From: Pseudoduganella aquatica
GTDB lineage: Bacteria; Pseudomonadota; Gammaproteobacteria; Burkholderiales; Burkholderiaceae_D
Assembly: GCF_009857595.1 (NCBI RefSeq)
Contig: NZ_WWCU01000017.1
Span: forward strand, 1-64,000
Reading direction: 5' to 3'
DNA length: 64,000 nt
Shown here: positions 27,073-35,467 of the stretch, in pieces
Position numbering within the stretch: position 1 is the first letter of the stretch
Layout: every line of letters begins with the position of its first letter
Made by a program: the position numbers and the translations under genes
The notes under the pieces: generated by a model
Seen by the model: the letters and a program-made list of their open reading frames with translations, nothing else
The model's database searches: none
What the model was told of the DNA's origin: nothing

Positions 27073-27492
27073 ATGAAGCTGTTGCGTTATTTTGTCGCCG
27101 TACTGTTTGCGCTGTTCGCCGTGACCGGCATGGCGGCAACGCCAATCAAGGTGGTCTACCACATCAACAATAGCGACGCGGCCACCGGTGCGCTGAACAA
27201 CATCCGCAACCACCTGAACGCCAGCCCCGGCGCGAAGATCGTCGTGGTCACGCACGGCCCCGGCATCGATTTTTTGCTGGACGGCGCGAAGAACGCCAAC
27301 GGCAATCCCTACGATATCCCGGTGCAGGAGCTGGCCGACCGGGGCGTGGAATTCCGCGTCTGCAAAAACACGCTCGATGCGCGCAAGCTGGACAAGTCCA
27401 AGCTGCTGCCGGAAGCGAAGATTGTGCCGTCCGGCGTGGCCGAGGTGGCGCGGCTGCAGGCGGAAGAGGGCTTTGTCTACCTGAAGCCTTGA
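27073..27492 (+). CDS. exported DsrE/DsrF-like sulfur-trafficking protein
   Basis: Protein of 139 residues with a signal peptide (FVAVLFALFAVTGMAA) and a DsrE-like fold (IKVVYHINNSDAATGALNNIRNHLNA, KIVVVTHGPGIDFLLDGA). A single cysteine, Cys97 in FRVCKNTLDAR, occupies the position where DsrE/TusD proteins carry persulfide. The signal peptide places it in the periplasm, where it could shuttle sulfur near the Sox enzymes. GAGGAG lies seven bases upstream. That it carries sulfur is inference from the fold and context. Confidence 0.82.
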   Translation: MKLLRYFVAVLFALFAVTGMAATPIKVVYHINNSDAATGALNNIRNHLNASPGAKIVVVTHGPGIDFLLDGAKNANGNPYDIPVQELADRGVEFRVCKNTLDARKLDKSKLLPEAKIVPSGVAEVARLQAEEGFVYLKP

Positions 27493-27498
27493 TATAAT
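27493..27498 (+). promoter_or_regulatory. possible -10 box for the ArsR gene
   Basis: TATAAT directly after the dsrE-like stop codon, 28 bases before the ArsR-type start. No good -35 lies at the right distance, so it may only supplement read-through from upstream. Confidence 0.35.
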
Positions 27499-27526
27499 TG
27501 CTCTCCCTACCGTCGATGAGATTTCC

Positions 27527-27895
27527 GTGGATAACAGCTTAAGCAAAGAGCAGATGGCCGAATTGTTCGAGGAAGTGTCGAACGTCTTCTTTTTGCTGTC
27601 CGAACCCACGCGCCTGAAAATCCTGCATAGCCTGTGCCACGGCGAACGCGCCGTGAATGACATCGTGACCGAGATCGAAGCCAGCCAGGCCAATGTGTCG
27701 CGCCAGATCAATATGCTGTTCCGCGCCAAGATCCTGGCGCGGCGCAAGGAAGGCACCCAGGTCTACTACCGCATCGACGATCCGGCCACGCTGGGCATTT
27801 GCCAGAGCGTGTGCGCCCGCGTGAGCGCCGACATCCTGGCCCGCAGTGCAAGCCGGCCGGAAGCGCAAGCCCCCCTCGCTACAGCCAGCGCCTGA
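27527..27895 (+). CDS. ArsR/SmtB-family regulator, candidate sulfide/persulfide sensor of the sox locus
   Basis: Winged-helix repressor of 122 residues starting at GTG 27527. The helix-turn-helix is seen as AVNDIVTEIEASQANVSRQINML, followed by the wing RRKEGTQVYYRI. Cysteines are Cys37 (HSLCHGERAV, in the second helix), Cys92 and Cys96 (GICQSVCARV, near the dimer helix). BigR/SqrR and SoxR of this family use two cysteines in comparable positions to sense persulfides by forming a polysulfide bridge. It lies directly upstream of soxC, so local control of the sox operon is likely; the sensing mechanism is inference. Confidence 0.87.
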   Translation: MDNSLSKEQMAELFEEVSNVFFLLSEPTRLKILHSLCHGERAVNDIVTEIEASQANVSRQINMLFRAKILARRKEGTQVYYRIDDPATLGICQSVCARVSADILARSASRPEAQAPLATASA

Positions 27896-27929
27896 ATCCG
27901 CTGCATTTTTGCCACACTGCAAAAACGTT

Positions 27930-27958
27930 TCGCAAATATGCGTGATTAGTCATATACT
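27930..27958 (+). promoter_or_regulatory. putative soxC promoter with overlapping inverted repeat
   Basis: A -10 candidate TATACT (27953-27958) is preceded by a weak -35 (27930-27935). The inverted repeat ATATG-N10-CATAT (27936-27940 and 27951-27955) fills the spacer and overlaps the -10. A dimeric ArsR repressor bound there would block RNA polymerase. Confidence 0.55.
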
Positions 27959-28006
27959 CCAGTTTGACGCGGTTATGACCGACGTGAATAAGAACAAGGA
28001 GACGGC

Positions 28007-29356
28007 ATGACCGGCGAAGTAGCGAAGGCGGGACGCATCCTGCGCGCCCCCGAGAATTTTGTGGACAGCCAGCTGGCGCTGGATATCACCAGCAAAGGCC
28101 TGGACGAGCAGCGGCGCGGCTTCCTGCGCAAAAGCTTCCTGGCGGCCGGCGCGGCCCTGGCCAGCGGCACTGCCTACGGCCAGGCGGCCGGCGGCGATCC
28201 TGCCATCCTGACCCTGCCCGAGCATTCCAGAACGCTGGGCAAGCCAGTGGCGGCCAACCCTTACGGCATGCCGTCGCGCTTTGAAGGCGCGCTGCAGCGC
28301 CGCGAGTCGCCGGGGCTGACCCGCGTGAATGCGGCCTCGGTCTCGTTCACGCCGCTGCAAAGCCTGTTCGGCATCATCACCCCCAGCGGCCTGCATTTCG
28401 AGCGCCACCACCAGGGCTGGCATGACATCGACCCCGCCCAGCACCGCCTGATGGTGAATGGCCTGGTGCGCCAGCAAAAGGTCTACACCATGGACGACCT
28501 GATGCGCTTGCCGTCGGTCTCGCGCATGCACTTCATTGAATGCGGCGCCAATACGGCCATGGAGTGGGGCAATGTGGCGGTGCCGTCGGTGCAGTACTCG
28601 CACGGCATGCTGAGCTGCAGCGAATTCACCGGCGTGCCGCTCTCGGTGCTGCTGGACGACTGCGGCTACGACAAGAAGACCGCCCGCTTCGTGCTGGCGG
28701 AGGGGGCGGACGGTTCCGGCATGACGCGCACCATTTCCATCGACCGCGCGCTGGACGACGTGCTGGTGGCCTGGGGCATGAACGGCGAGATGCTGCGTCC
28801 CGAAAACGGTTATCCGCTGCGGCTGGTGGTGCCGGGTGTGCAGGGCGTGTCCTGGGTGAAGTGGCTGCGCCGCATTGAAGTGGGCGACCAGCCCTATGCC
28901 GCCAAGGACGAGGCCATACACTATGTCGACGCCATGCCGGACGGGATGTACCGGCAGTACACCTCCATCCAGGAGTGCAAATCCGTTATCACCACGCCCT
29001 CGGCGGGCCAGCGCCTGCTGGATACGGGCTTCTACAACATCACCGGGCTGGCCTGGTCCGGGCGGGGCAAGATCAAGCGCGTGGACGTGTCCACGGACGG
29101 CGGCCGCAACTGGCGCACGGCGCGGCTGGAGTCGCCGGTGCTGTCCAAGTGCCTGACGCGCTTCAATATCGACTGGACCTGGGACGGCGCGCCGGCCGTG
29201 CTGCAAGCGCGCGCCATCGACGAAACCGGCTATGTGCAGCCGAAGATCAACGAGCTACGTGCTGTACGCGGCACGCGCTCCATTTATCACAACAACGCCA
29301 TCCAGTCGTGGCAAGTGGCTGCGTCCGGGGAGGTGTCGAATGTCCAGGTTTATTAA
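28007..29356 (+). CDS. soxC: sulfite dehydrogenase-type molybdoenzyme SoxC
   Basis: Molybdenum-cofactor subunit of the Sox(CD)2 sulfane dehydrogenase, which removes six electrons from the sulfane sulfur bound to SoxY. It has 449 residues. A twin-arginine signal (DEQRRGFLRKSFLAAGAAL) exports the folded enzyme. The molybdenum-ligating Cys179 lies in MHFIECGANTAMEWG, and the C-terminal dimerisation domain has the pattern of VSTDGGRNWRTARLE. ACAAGGAGAC precedes the ATG. The soxD start lies 17 bases inside its end. Confidence 0.95.
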   Translation: MTGEVAKAGRILRAPENFVDSQLALDITSKGLDEQRRGFLRKSFLAAGAALASGTAYGQAAGGDPAILTLPEHSRTLGKPVAANPYGMPSRFEGALQRRESPGLTRVNAASVSFTPLQSLFGIITPSGLHFERHHQGWHDIDPAQHRLMVNGLVRQQKVYTMDDLMRLPSVSRMHFIECGANTAMEWGNVAVPSVQYSHGMLSCSEFTGVPLSVLLDDCGYDKKTARFVLAEGADGSGMTRTISIDRALDDVLVAWGMNGEMLRPENGYPLRLVVPGVQGVSWVKWLRRIEVGDQPYAAKDEAIHYVDAMPDGMYRQYTSIQECKSVITTPSAGQRLLDTGFYNITGLAWSGRGKIKRVDVSTDGGRNWRTARLESPVLSKCLTRFNIDWTWDGAPAVLQARAIDETGYVQPKINELRAVRGTRSIYHNNAIQSWQVAASGEVSNVQVY

Positions 29357-30431
29357 AGCCGCCGTGGCGCTGCTGTGCGCCGCCGCTTCGTGCACGCTGC
29401 TGGCCGCGCCGCCTTACGCGAACGTGGGCCGCAGCGCCACGCCGCAGGAGGTGGCTGCGTGGGATATCGACGTGCGGCCGGACTTCAAGGGTTTGCCCAA
29501 GGGCTCGGGCAGCGTGGTCAAGGGCATGGAAGTCTGGGAGGGCAAGTGCGCTTCCTGCCACGGCACGTTTGGCGAATCGAATGAGGTGTTTACGCCAATT
29601 GTGGGCGGTACAAGCAAGGAAGATGTCAAGTCCGGCCGCGTGGCGTCGCTGCGCGACAACAAGCAACCGCAGCGCACCACCATGATGAAGGTGGCAACCG
29701 TCTCCACACTGTGGGACTATATCAACCGCGCCATGCCCTGGACTGCGCCCAAGAGCCTGACCACCGAGGAGGTTTATGCGGTGACCGCCTATATCCTGAA
29801 CATGGCGGAAGTGGTGCCGGACGATTTTGTCCTGTCGGATAGGAATATCGCCGATGTGCAGGCGCGCATGCCGAACCGGAATGGCATGACGCAGGCGCAT
29901 GGCATGTGGGAAGTGAAGGGCAAGGCCGATGTGCGCAGCACCGCCTGCATGAGCAACTGCGGCGAGGTCAAGCTGCGCTCGGAACTGCCGGCGGCGGCGC
30001 GCAATGTGCATGGCGATTTGTCGGCGCAGAACCGCAGCTTTGGCGCGGTGCGCGGCGTGGATACCACGCAGCCCTCGCCGACGGCGGCGCTGGTTGGCAA
30101 GGCTCCGGTGGCTGCAGGCGCTCCGGCTTCCGCCGTCGCCGCGGCTGCGGCGGCACCCGCAAAGGCGAGTGCTGGCGCTAGTGCGCAGGCGCTGGCCAAG
30201 CAGAACGCCTGCATGGCTTGCCACGGCGTGGGCAACAAGATAGTCGGCCCGGCGCTGCGCGACATCGCGGCCAAATACAAGGGCGACGCTGGCGCTGCGC
30301 AGCGCCTGGCGGGCAAGGTGAAGGCGGGCAGTTCCGGCGCCTGGGGACCGGTTCCCATGCCGGCGCAGGCTCATTTGAAGGACGAGGACATTGCAGCAAT
30401 CGTCGGCTGGATACTGGACGGCGCAAAGTAA
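29340..30431 (+). CDS. soxD: diheme cytochrome c subunit SoxD
   Basis: Electron-accepting cytochrome of sulfane dehydrogenase, 363 residues. A signal peptide (AAVALLCAAASCTLLAAP) precedes the first cytochrome c domain with CASCH at residues 70-74. The second, joined by an Ala/Pro-rich linker (around residues 240-285), has CMACH at 291-295. Axial Met candidates lie in NRAMPWTAP and WGPVPMPAQ. The start at 29340 follows GGGGAGG and overlaps soxC by 17 bases; the longer upstream reading is a shadow. Confidence 0.95.
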   Translation: MSRFIKAAVALLCAAASCTLLAAPPYANVGRSATPQEVAAWDIDVRPDFKGLPKGSGSVVKGMEVWEGKCASCHGTFGESNEVFTPIVGGTSKEDVKSGRVASLRDNKQPQRTTMMKVATVSTLWDYINRAMPWTAPKSLTTEEVYAVTAYILNMAEVVPDDFVLSDRNIADVQARMPNRNGMTQAHGMWEVKGKADVRSTACMSNCGEVKLRSELPAAARNVHGDLSAQNRSFGAVRGVDTTQPSPTAALVGKAPVAAGAPASAVAAAAAAPAKASAGASAQALAKQNACMACHGVGNKIVGPALRDIAAKYKGDAGAAQRLAGKVKAGSSGAWGPVPMPAQAHLKDEDIAAIVGWILDGAK

Positions 30432-30474
30432 GCGCAATCAGGTACCTGCCGGATTTATAACAACGGAGACAACT

Positions 30475-30936
30475 ATGAATCAGAACCGACGTGATGCCCT
30501 GCGCATTGCTTCCATCTTCGGCCTCGCGGTGACCGCCGGCCTGCTCAAGCCGAGCGACGTCTTCGCCGCCGACTGGCAGGCGAGCATGTTCGACGCCAAA
30601 TCGCTGGACGCGGCATTGAAAGCCATGGGCGGCGACTCCTTCAGCGCAAGCACCGACGTGGCCATCACAGGCCCGGACATCGCCGAAAACGGCGCCGTGG
30701 TGCCGGTATCGGTATCGAGCAATGTGCCGAACACCGAGATGATCGCCATCCTGGTTGAAAAGAACCCCAATCCGCTGTCGGCCAGCTTCAAGATCCCGGC
30801 CGGCACCGAGGCTGCCGTGAGCACCCGCGTCAAGATGGGCAGCACCTCGAACGTGCACGCGCTGGTCAAGGCGGACGGCAAATGGTTCGTCGCCAGCAAG
30901 GAAATCAAGGTCACCCTCGGCGGCTGCGGCGGCTGA
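30475..30936 (+). CDS. soxY: thiosulfate oxidation carrier protein SoxY
   Basis: Substrate carrier of the Sox pathway, 153 residues. A Tat-type signal (MNQNRRDALRIASIFG) leads to an immunoglobulin-like domain. It ends in the hallmark GGCGG tail, whose Cys151 binds the sulfur intermediates on a swinging arm. It functions as a heterodimer with SoxZ, encoded 24 bases downstream. CGGAG lies about eight bases before the ATG. Confidence 0.97.
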   Translation: MNQNRRDALRIASIFGLAVTAGLLKPSDVFAADWQASMFDAKSLDAALKAMGGDSFSASTDVAITGPDIAENGAVVPVSVSSNVPNTEMIAILVEKNPNPLSASFKIPAGTEAAVSTRVKMGSTSNVHALVKADGKWFVASKEIKVTLGGCGG

Positions 30937-30960
30937 TTAACCCAATATAAGGAAGACATC

Positions 30961-31272
30961 ATGGGCAATCCAATGCGCATCCGCGCCAACGCCACCGGCG
31001 ATACGGTGGAAGTGAAAGTACTGATACGCCACGACATGGAAACCGGCCAGCGCAAGGACGCGGCAGGCCAGGCCGTGCCTGCGCACTTTATCCAGACCCT
31101 GGTCGCCACCTGCAAAGACAAGGTCGTGCTGGACGCGCAGTTCGGCACCTCCATCTCCAAAGATCCTTTCCTGTCCTTCAAGTTCAAGGGCGGCGCCAAG
31201 GGTGACAAGGTCGCCATCAAATGGACCGACAACAAGGGCGACAGCCGCACCGACGAAGTAGTGGTCGCCTGA
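30961..31272 (+). CDS. soxZ: thiosulfate oxidation carrier complex protein SoxZ
   Basis: Partner of SoxY, 103 residues, immunoglobulin-like fold (VEVKVLIRHDMETGQRKDAAG, HFIQTLVATCKDKVVLDAQFG). It has no signal peptide and is normally exported as a complex riding on the Tat signal of SoxY. It follows soxY by 24 bases with a TAAGGA ribosome binding site. Confidence 0.96.
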   Translation: MGNPMRIRANATGDTVEVKVLIRHDMETGQRKDAAGQAVPAHFIQTLVATCKDKVVLDAQFGTSISKDPFLSFKFKGGAKGDKVAIKWTDNKGDSRTDEVVVA

Positions 31273-31337
31273 GCGAGCATTAGACGCAGCACGAGCAAGT
31301 GGCGCAGACCACCCACCTGACAAGAAACGGAGATGCA

Positions 31338-32144
31338 ATGAAACGGACGAGCTCCTACCTGATGGCCGCACTGGCCCTGTCCGCGCTGGGCACCGCCCTG
31401 GCGCAGACATCGGCCACCGATGAAATCGCGAAGTACCGGCAGCTGCTGGCCGACGGCAATCCCGCCGAGCTGTGGGAAATGCGCGGCGAGGAACTGTGGA
31501 ACAAAAAGGACGGCCCGCGCGAGGCCACGCTGGAAAAGTGCGACCTGGGCAAGGGGCCTGGTGTGCTGAAAGGCGCCTACGTTGAATTGCCGCGCTACTT
31601 CAAGGACGTCAACAAGGTGATGGACCTGGAGCAGCGCCTGGTGCACTGCCGCGTCACCTTGCAGGGGCTGACGCTGGAGCAGGCCACCAAGACGCCGTTC
31701 GGCTCCACCGCCAACCAGTCCGATATCGAAGCGCTGGTGTCCTATATCACCGCGCAATCGAAGGGCATGAAGATGGCCGTCTCCACACGCCACCCGCAGG
31801 AAAAGGCGGCCTACGAGATCGGCAAGAAGATGTTCTTCTACCGTGGCGGCGCGCACGACTTTGCCTGCGCCACCTGCCACTCGGCGAACGGCCAGCGCAT
31901 CCGGCTGCAGGAGCTGCCGAATATCCTGAACAAGTCCAACGCGCAGGCGGCTTACACCACCTGGCCGGCGTACCGCGTGTCGCAAGGCGAAGTGCGCACC
32001 ATGCAGCATCGCCTCAACGACTGCTTCCGCCAGCAGCGTTTCCCGGAGCCGGTGTACGGTTCGGACCTTATCACCGCGCTGACCATGTTCCTGGCCAAGA
32101 ACGCCGACGGCGGCACCTACAACGCACCAGCGCTGAAGCGCTAA
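31338..32144 (+). CDS. soxA: sulfur oxidation c-type cytochrome SoxA (single CxxCH)
   Basis: Catalytic subunit of SoxAX, which joins thiosulfate to SoxY Cys. It has 268 residues with a signal peptide (LMAALALSALGTALAQ). One heme motif CATCH is at residues 177-181, and the active-site cysteine that ligates this heme is Cys229 in RLNDCFRQQ. The N-terminal domain keeps two cysteines (EKCDLG and LVHCRV) but no second heme motif, so this is a monoheme SoxA. I chose ATG 31338, after ACGGAG, because the signal peptide starts there. Confidence 0.95.
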   Translation: MKRTSSYLMAALALSALGTALAQTSATDEIAKYRQLLADGNPAELWEMRGEELWNKKDGPREATLEKCDLGKGPGVLKGAYVELPRYFKDVNKVMDLEQRLVHCRVTLQGLTLEQATKTPFGSTANQSDIEALVSYITAQSKGMKMAVSTRHPQEKAAYEIGKKMFFYRGGAHDFACATCHSANGQRIRLQELPNILNKSNAQAAYTTWPAYRVSQGEVRTMQHRLNDCFRQQRFPEPVYGSDLITALTMFLAKNADGGTYNAPALKR

Positions 32145-32154
32145 GGAGACCAGC

Positions 32155-32796
32155 ATGATCCATAGCGTAAACCGCAGCGCAAAACACGGCATCCTGTTGC
32201 TGGCCGCCGCCTTCGGACTGGCAGCCCAGCCGGTGCAGGCCGCCGACTACGGCAAGCAGGCGCACGAGCTGATGAAGGCGGACTTCCGCTCCAAAGGCCC
32301 GGCCACCGTGGAAGGCGTGTTGCAGCAGGACGAGGCGCAGCGCCTGTGCAGCGAATACCCGGCGCAGGACAAGCGCCCCAAGAAACTGGCGGCCAAGCTG
32401 GAGGCCGACCAGCTCAAGCTGGTGAAGTATCCGTCCGACGACAAGTACCTCGGCCGCTGGCAGGAAGGCGAGAAGATCGCCCAGAGCGGCCGTGGCATGC
32501 AGTCCTCCGACAAGGTGGGCTCGCCGAACGGCGGCAATTGCTACGCCTGCCACCAGTTGAGCAAGCAGGAAATCTCCTTCGGTAACATCGGCCCCTCGCT
32601 GTACCAGTACGGCAAGCTGCGCGGCCAGAGCGAGGCAATCCTGAAATACACCTGGGCCAAGGTGTACAACTCGCAGGCCTACAACGCCTGCTCCAACATG
32701 CCGCGCTTCGGCCACAAGGGCATCCTCGACGAGCAGCAGCTGAAAGACGTGATGGCGCTGCTGCTGGATCCGGAATCCCCGGTCAACAAGGACTGA
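32155..32796 (+). CDS. soxX: sulfur oxidation c-type cytochrome SoxX
   Basis: Electron-accepting cytochrome of SoxAX, 213 residues. A signal peptide (HGILLLAAAFGLAAQPVQA) is followed by an extra N-terminal region of about 80 residues and a heme motif CYACH at residues 129-133. The axial Met is probably in CSNMPRFGHKG. It is longer than the minimal SoxX, as in the SoxAX group with an N-terminal extension. AAGGAG precedes the ATG; soxA ends 10 bases upstream. Confidence 0.94.
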   Translation: MIHSVNRSAKHGILLLAAAFGLAAQPVQAADYGKQAHELMKADFRSKGPATVEGVLQQDEAQRLCSEYPAQDKRPKKLAAKLEADQLKLVKYPSDDKYLGRWQEGEKIAQSGRGMQSSDKVGSPNGGNCYACHQLSKQEISFGNIGPSLYQYGKLRGQSEAILKYTWAKVYNSQAYNACSNMPRFGHKGILDEQQLKDVMALLLDPESPVNKD

Positions 32797-32801
32797 CGCG
32801 C

Positions 32802-34520
32802 ATGGGCATGAATCGACGCGACTTCGTCCAGGTGCTGGGCATTGCCGCCGCCGGCGGCATGGCGATCAATTCCCGGGGCGCGCTGGCGGCGCAGTCGGCC
32901 GACGTGCTGTACAAGCTGCCGCGCTACGGCAATGTGCACTTCATGCACTTCACCGATTGCCACGCGCAGCTCAAGCCGGTCTACTTCCGCGAGCCCAGCG
33001 TGAATCTGGGCCTGGGCGATGCGCAGGGAAAAATGCCGCACCTGGTGGGCGACCACCTTCTGCGCGCGGTGGGCGTGCAGCCGAACACGCCGGAAGCCTA
33101 TGCCTTCAGCAGCCTGAATTTTGAACGCGCCGCAGCGACTTATGGCAAGGTGGGCGGCTTCGCGCACCTGGCCACGCTGGTCAAGCGCGTCAGGGCGTCG
33201 CGCCCCGGCGCGCTGCTGCTGGACGGCGGCGACACCTGGCAAGGCTCGGCCACCGCTCTGTGGACCAAGGGCCAGGACATGGTGGACGCCTGCCTGGCGC
33301 TGGGCGTGGACGTGATGACTGCGCACTGGGAAATGACGCTGGGCGACAAGCGGGTGCAGGAAATCGTCGACAAGGACTTCAAGGGCAAGGTGGATTTCGT
33401 CGCCCAGAACATCAAGACCAATGACTTCGGCGACCAGGTGTTCAGCCCCTACACCATGAAGGAGATGAACGGCGTGCAGGTGGCCGTGATAGGCCAGGCC
33501 TTCCCGTACACGCCCATCGCCAACCCGCGCCACTTCATTCCCGACTGGAGCTTCGGCATCCAGGAAGAGAATATGCAGAAGACCGTGGACGATGCGCGCG
33601 CCAAAGGCGCCAAGGTGGTGGTGGTGCTGTCGCATAACGGCATGGACGTGGACTTGAAGATGGCCTCGCGCGTGCGCGGCATCGACGCCATCATGGGCGG
33701 GCATACGCACGACGGCATGCCTGCGCCTGTCATCGTCAGCAATGGCGGCGGCAAGACGCTGGTGACCAACGCTGGCAGCAACAGCAAATTCCTCGGCGTG
33801 CTGGACTTCGACGTGCGCGGCGGCCAGGTGCAGGGCTATCAATACAAGCTGCTGCCGGTGTTCTCGAACATTCTGCCGGCGGACAAGGACATGGACGCGC
33901 TGATTAACCGCATCCGCGCGCCATATGAAGGCAAGCTGAATGAGCGGCTGGCGGTCACCGAGGGCACCTTGTACCGCCGGGGCAATTTCAACGGCAGCTT
34001 CGACCAGCTGATCGTGGATGCGCTGATGGACGTCAAGCAGGCTGAAATCGCGTTCTCGCCGGGCTTCCGCTGGGGCACGTCGCTGCTGCCGAACAGCCCC
34101 GTGCTGATGGAGCATCTGATGGACCAAACCGCCACCACGTATTCGCACACCACGGTGTCCGAGTTGAGCGGGGCGACCATCAAGACCATCATGGAGGACG
34201 TTGCGGACAATTTGTTCAATCCGGACCCGTACTACCAGCAGGGCGGGGACATGGTGAGGGTAGGGGGCATGACCTATGCCATCGACCCGAATGCGAAGAT
34301 GGGCGGGCGGATACAGGACATGCGCCTGAACGGCAAGCCGATAGACGCGGCCAAGGTGTACAAGGTGGCCGGCTGGGCGCCGGTGGCAGAAGGCGCCAGC
34401 GGCGAGCCTGTGTGGGACGTGGTGGCGACCTGGCTGCGCAGCCAGAAGACGGTCAAGCCGCGCAAACTGAACGCGCCGCGCCTGATCGGCGTGCAGGGCA
34501 ATCCGGGCTTGCTGTCATGA
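32802..34520 (+). CDS. soxB: thiosulfohydrolase SoxB
   Basis: Dimanganese hydrolase that removes the sulfone group of SoxY-bound S-thiosulfonate as sulfate. It has 572 residues. A Tat-type signal (MNRRDFVQVLGIAAAGGMA) precedes the calcineurin-like metallophosphatase domain, with metal motifs HFMHFTDCHAQLKP, LLLDGGDTWQGSA, VLSHNGMDVD and GGHTHDGMP. The C-terminal 5'-nucleotidase domain follows. The first ATG (32802) or the second, two codons later, may be used. It overlaps the thioredoxin gene downstream by four bases. Confidence 0.96.
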   Translation: MGMNRRDFVQVLGIAAAGGMAINSRGALAAQSADVLYKLPRYGNVHFMHFTDCHAQLKPVYFREPSVNLGLGDAQGKMPHLVGDHLLRAVGVQPNTPEAYAFSSLNFERAAATYGKVGGFAHLATLVKRVRASRPGALLLDGGDTWQGSATALWTKGQDMVDACLALGVDVMTAHWEMTLGDKRVQEIVDKDFKGKVDFVAQNIKTNDFGDQVFSPYTMKEMNGVQVAVIGQAFPYTPIANPRHFIPDWSFGIQEENMQKTVDDARAKGAKVVVVLSHNGMDVDLKMASRVRGIDAIMGGHTHDGMPAPVIVSNGGGKTLVTNAGSNSKFLGVLDFDVRGGQVQGYQYKLLPVFSNILPADKDMDALINRIRAPYEGKLNERLAVTEGTLYRRGNFNGSFDQLIVDALMDVKQAEIAFSPGFRWGTSLLPNSPVLMEHLMDQTATTYSHTTVSELSGATIKTIMEDVADNLFNPDPYYQQGGDMVRVGGMTYAIDPNAKMGGRIQDMRLNGKPIDAAKVYKVAGWAPVAEGASGEPVWDVVATWLRSQKTVKPRKLNAPRLIGVQGNPGLLS

Positions 34521-35467
34521 TGCGGACGCTGGCCGCTTGCATGCTGGCCGGCTTGCTGATGGCGTCTGCCGTCGGCGCGCATGCCGCTGTGAGCCTGCCG
34601 GCGTTCAAGACGCTTGAGGGCAGGGTAGTGAATCCCGGAAGTTTGGCGGGCAAGGCCACGGTGGTTGCGCTCTTTTCCAGCACCTGTCCGTTCTGCGCGA
34701 ACGAGGCGCCCAAGCTGCAGAAGCTGTACCGCGAGAATCGGCAGGTGCTTGAGGTTGTCGCCGTCAATATCGAGGCGGGCGATCCTGCGCAGGCGACCAA
34801 AGCCGCCGCGTGGGTGAAGAGGTTTGGGTTGACCCATGCCGTCACGCTGGACTACCGGGCCTTCGAGGCCGTGCTTGGCAAGCTGAAGGGCATTCCGGCG
34901 CTGTACGTGTTCGACCGGCAGGGCAAGCTCGTAAGGAGCGAAATAGGCGAGATGCTTGATGAGGATTTCGACGACATCGCCCGCGAGGCGCAGCGCGCAG
35001 CTGCCGGCGCCGCAACCGCCAGCGCCGCCGCCCATGCCGGTGAGCCAGCCGTCTCTCTTGCATTGGACCTGCGGCGCGACGCGCAGCTTGCCGCGCGCGC
35101 GGGCATGCCGCTGGTGCTGTTCTTCACGCTGCCGGACTGCCGCCATTGCCATACCGTCCGCCACAGCTACCTGGCCCCTTTGCCGGGCAGCGCCTACGTA
35201 ATCAGGGAAATTGAGGTCAACGGCAGCCGCGCCGTGACCGCGCTCGATGGCGCGGCCACTACCCACGCCGCGCTGGCCAAGCGCTTAGGTGTCCAATTCG
35301 CGCCGACCGTCCTGTTTGTCGGCCCCGCTGGCGAGGAACTCGCGCCGCCGCTGAAAGGCGGCGACACCGCCGGCATGTACGGCGCCTATCTGGACGCCCG
35401 TTTTGCCGCAGCCAAGCAAGCCATCACCGCCTCCGCCACTCCCGCCAAAGAAAGAAAAGCCCCATGA
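34517..35467 (+). CDS. exported double-thioredoxin protein (SoxW-like)
   Basis: Periplasmic protein of 316 residues with a signal peptide (LAACMLAGLLMASAVGAHA) and two thioredoxin-like domains. The first (residues about 25-160) is TlpA/ResA-like with CPFC at 57-60 and cis-Pro in GIPALYVF. The second (about 185-300) has CRHC at 208-211 and cis-Pro in APTVLFVG. SoxW proteins usually have one such domain and reduce Sox components using electrons from SoxV/CcdA, which is not in this window. The start overlaps soxB (ATGA), and the stop overlaps the next gene. Confidence 0.87.
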   Translation: MMRTLAACMLAGLLMASAVGAHAAVSLPAFKTLEGRVVNPGSLAGKATVVALFSSTCPFCANEAPKLQKLYRENRQVLEVVAVNIEAGDPAQATKAAAWVKRFGLTHAVTLDYRAFEAVLGKLKGIPALYVFDRQGKLVRSEIGEMLDEDFDDIAREAQRAAAGAATASAAAHAGEPAVSLALDLRRDAQLAARAGMPLVLFFTLPDCRHCHTVRHSYLAPLPGSAYVIREIEVNGSRAVTALDGAATTHAALAKRLGVQFAPTVLFVGPAGEELAPPLKGGDTAGMYGAYLDARFAAAKQAITASATPAKERKAP

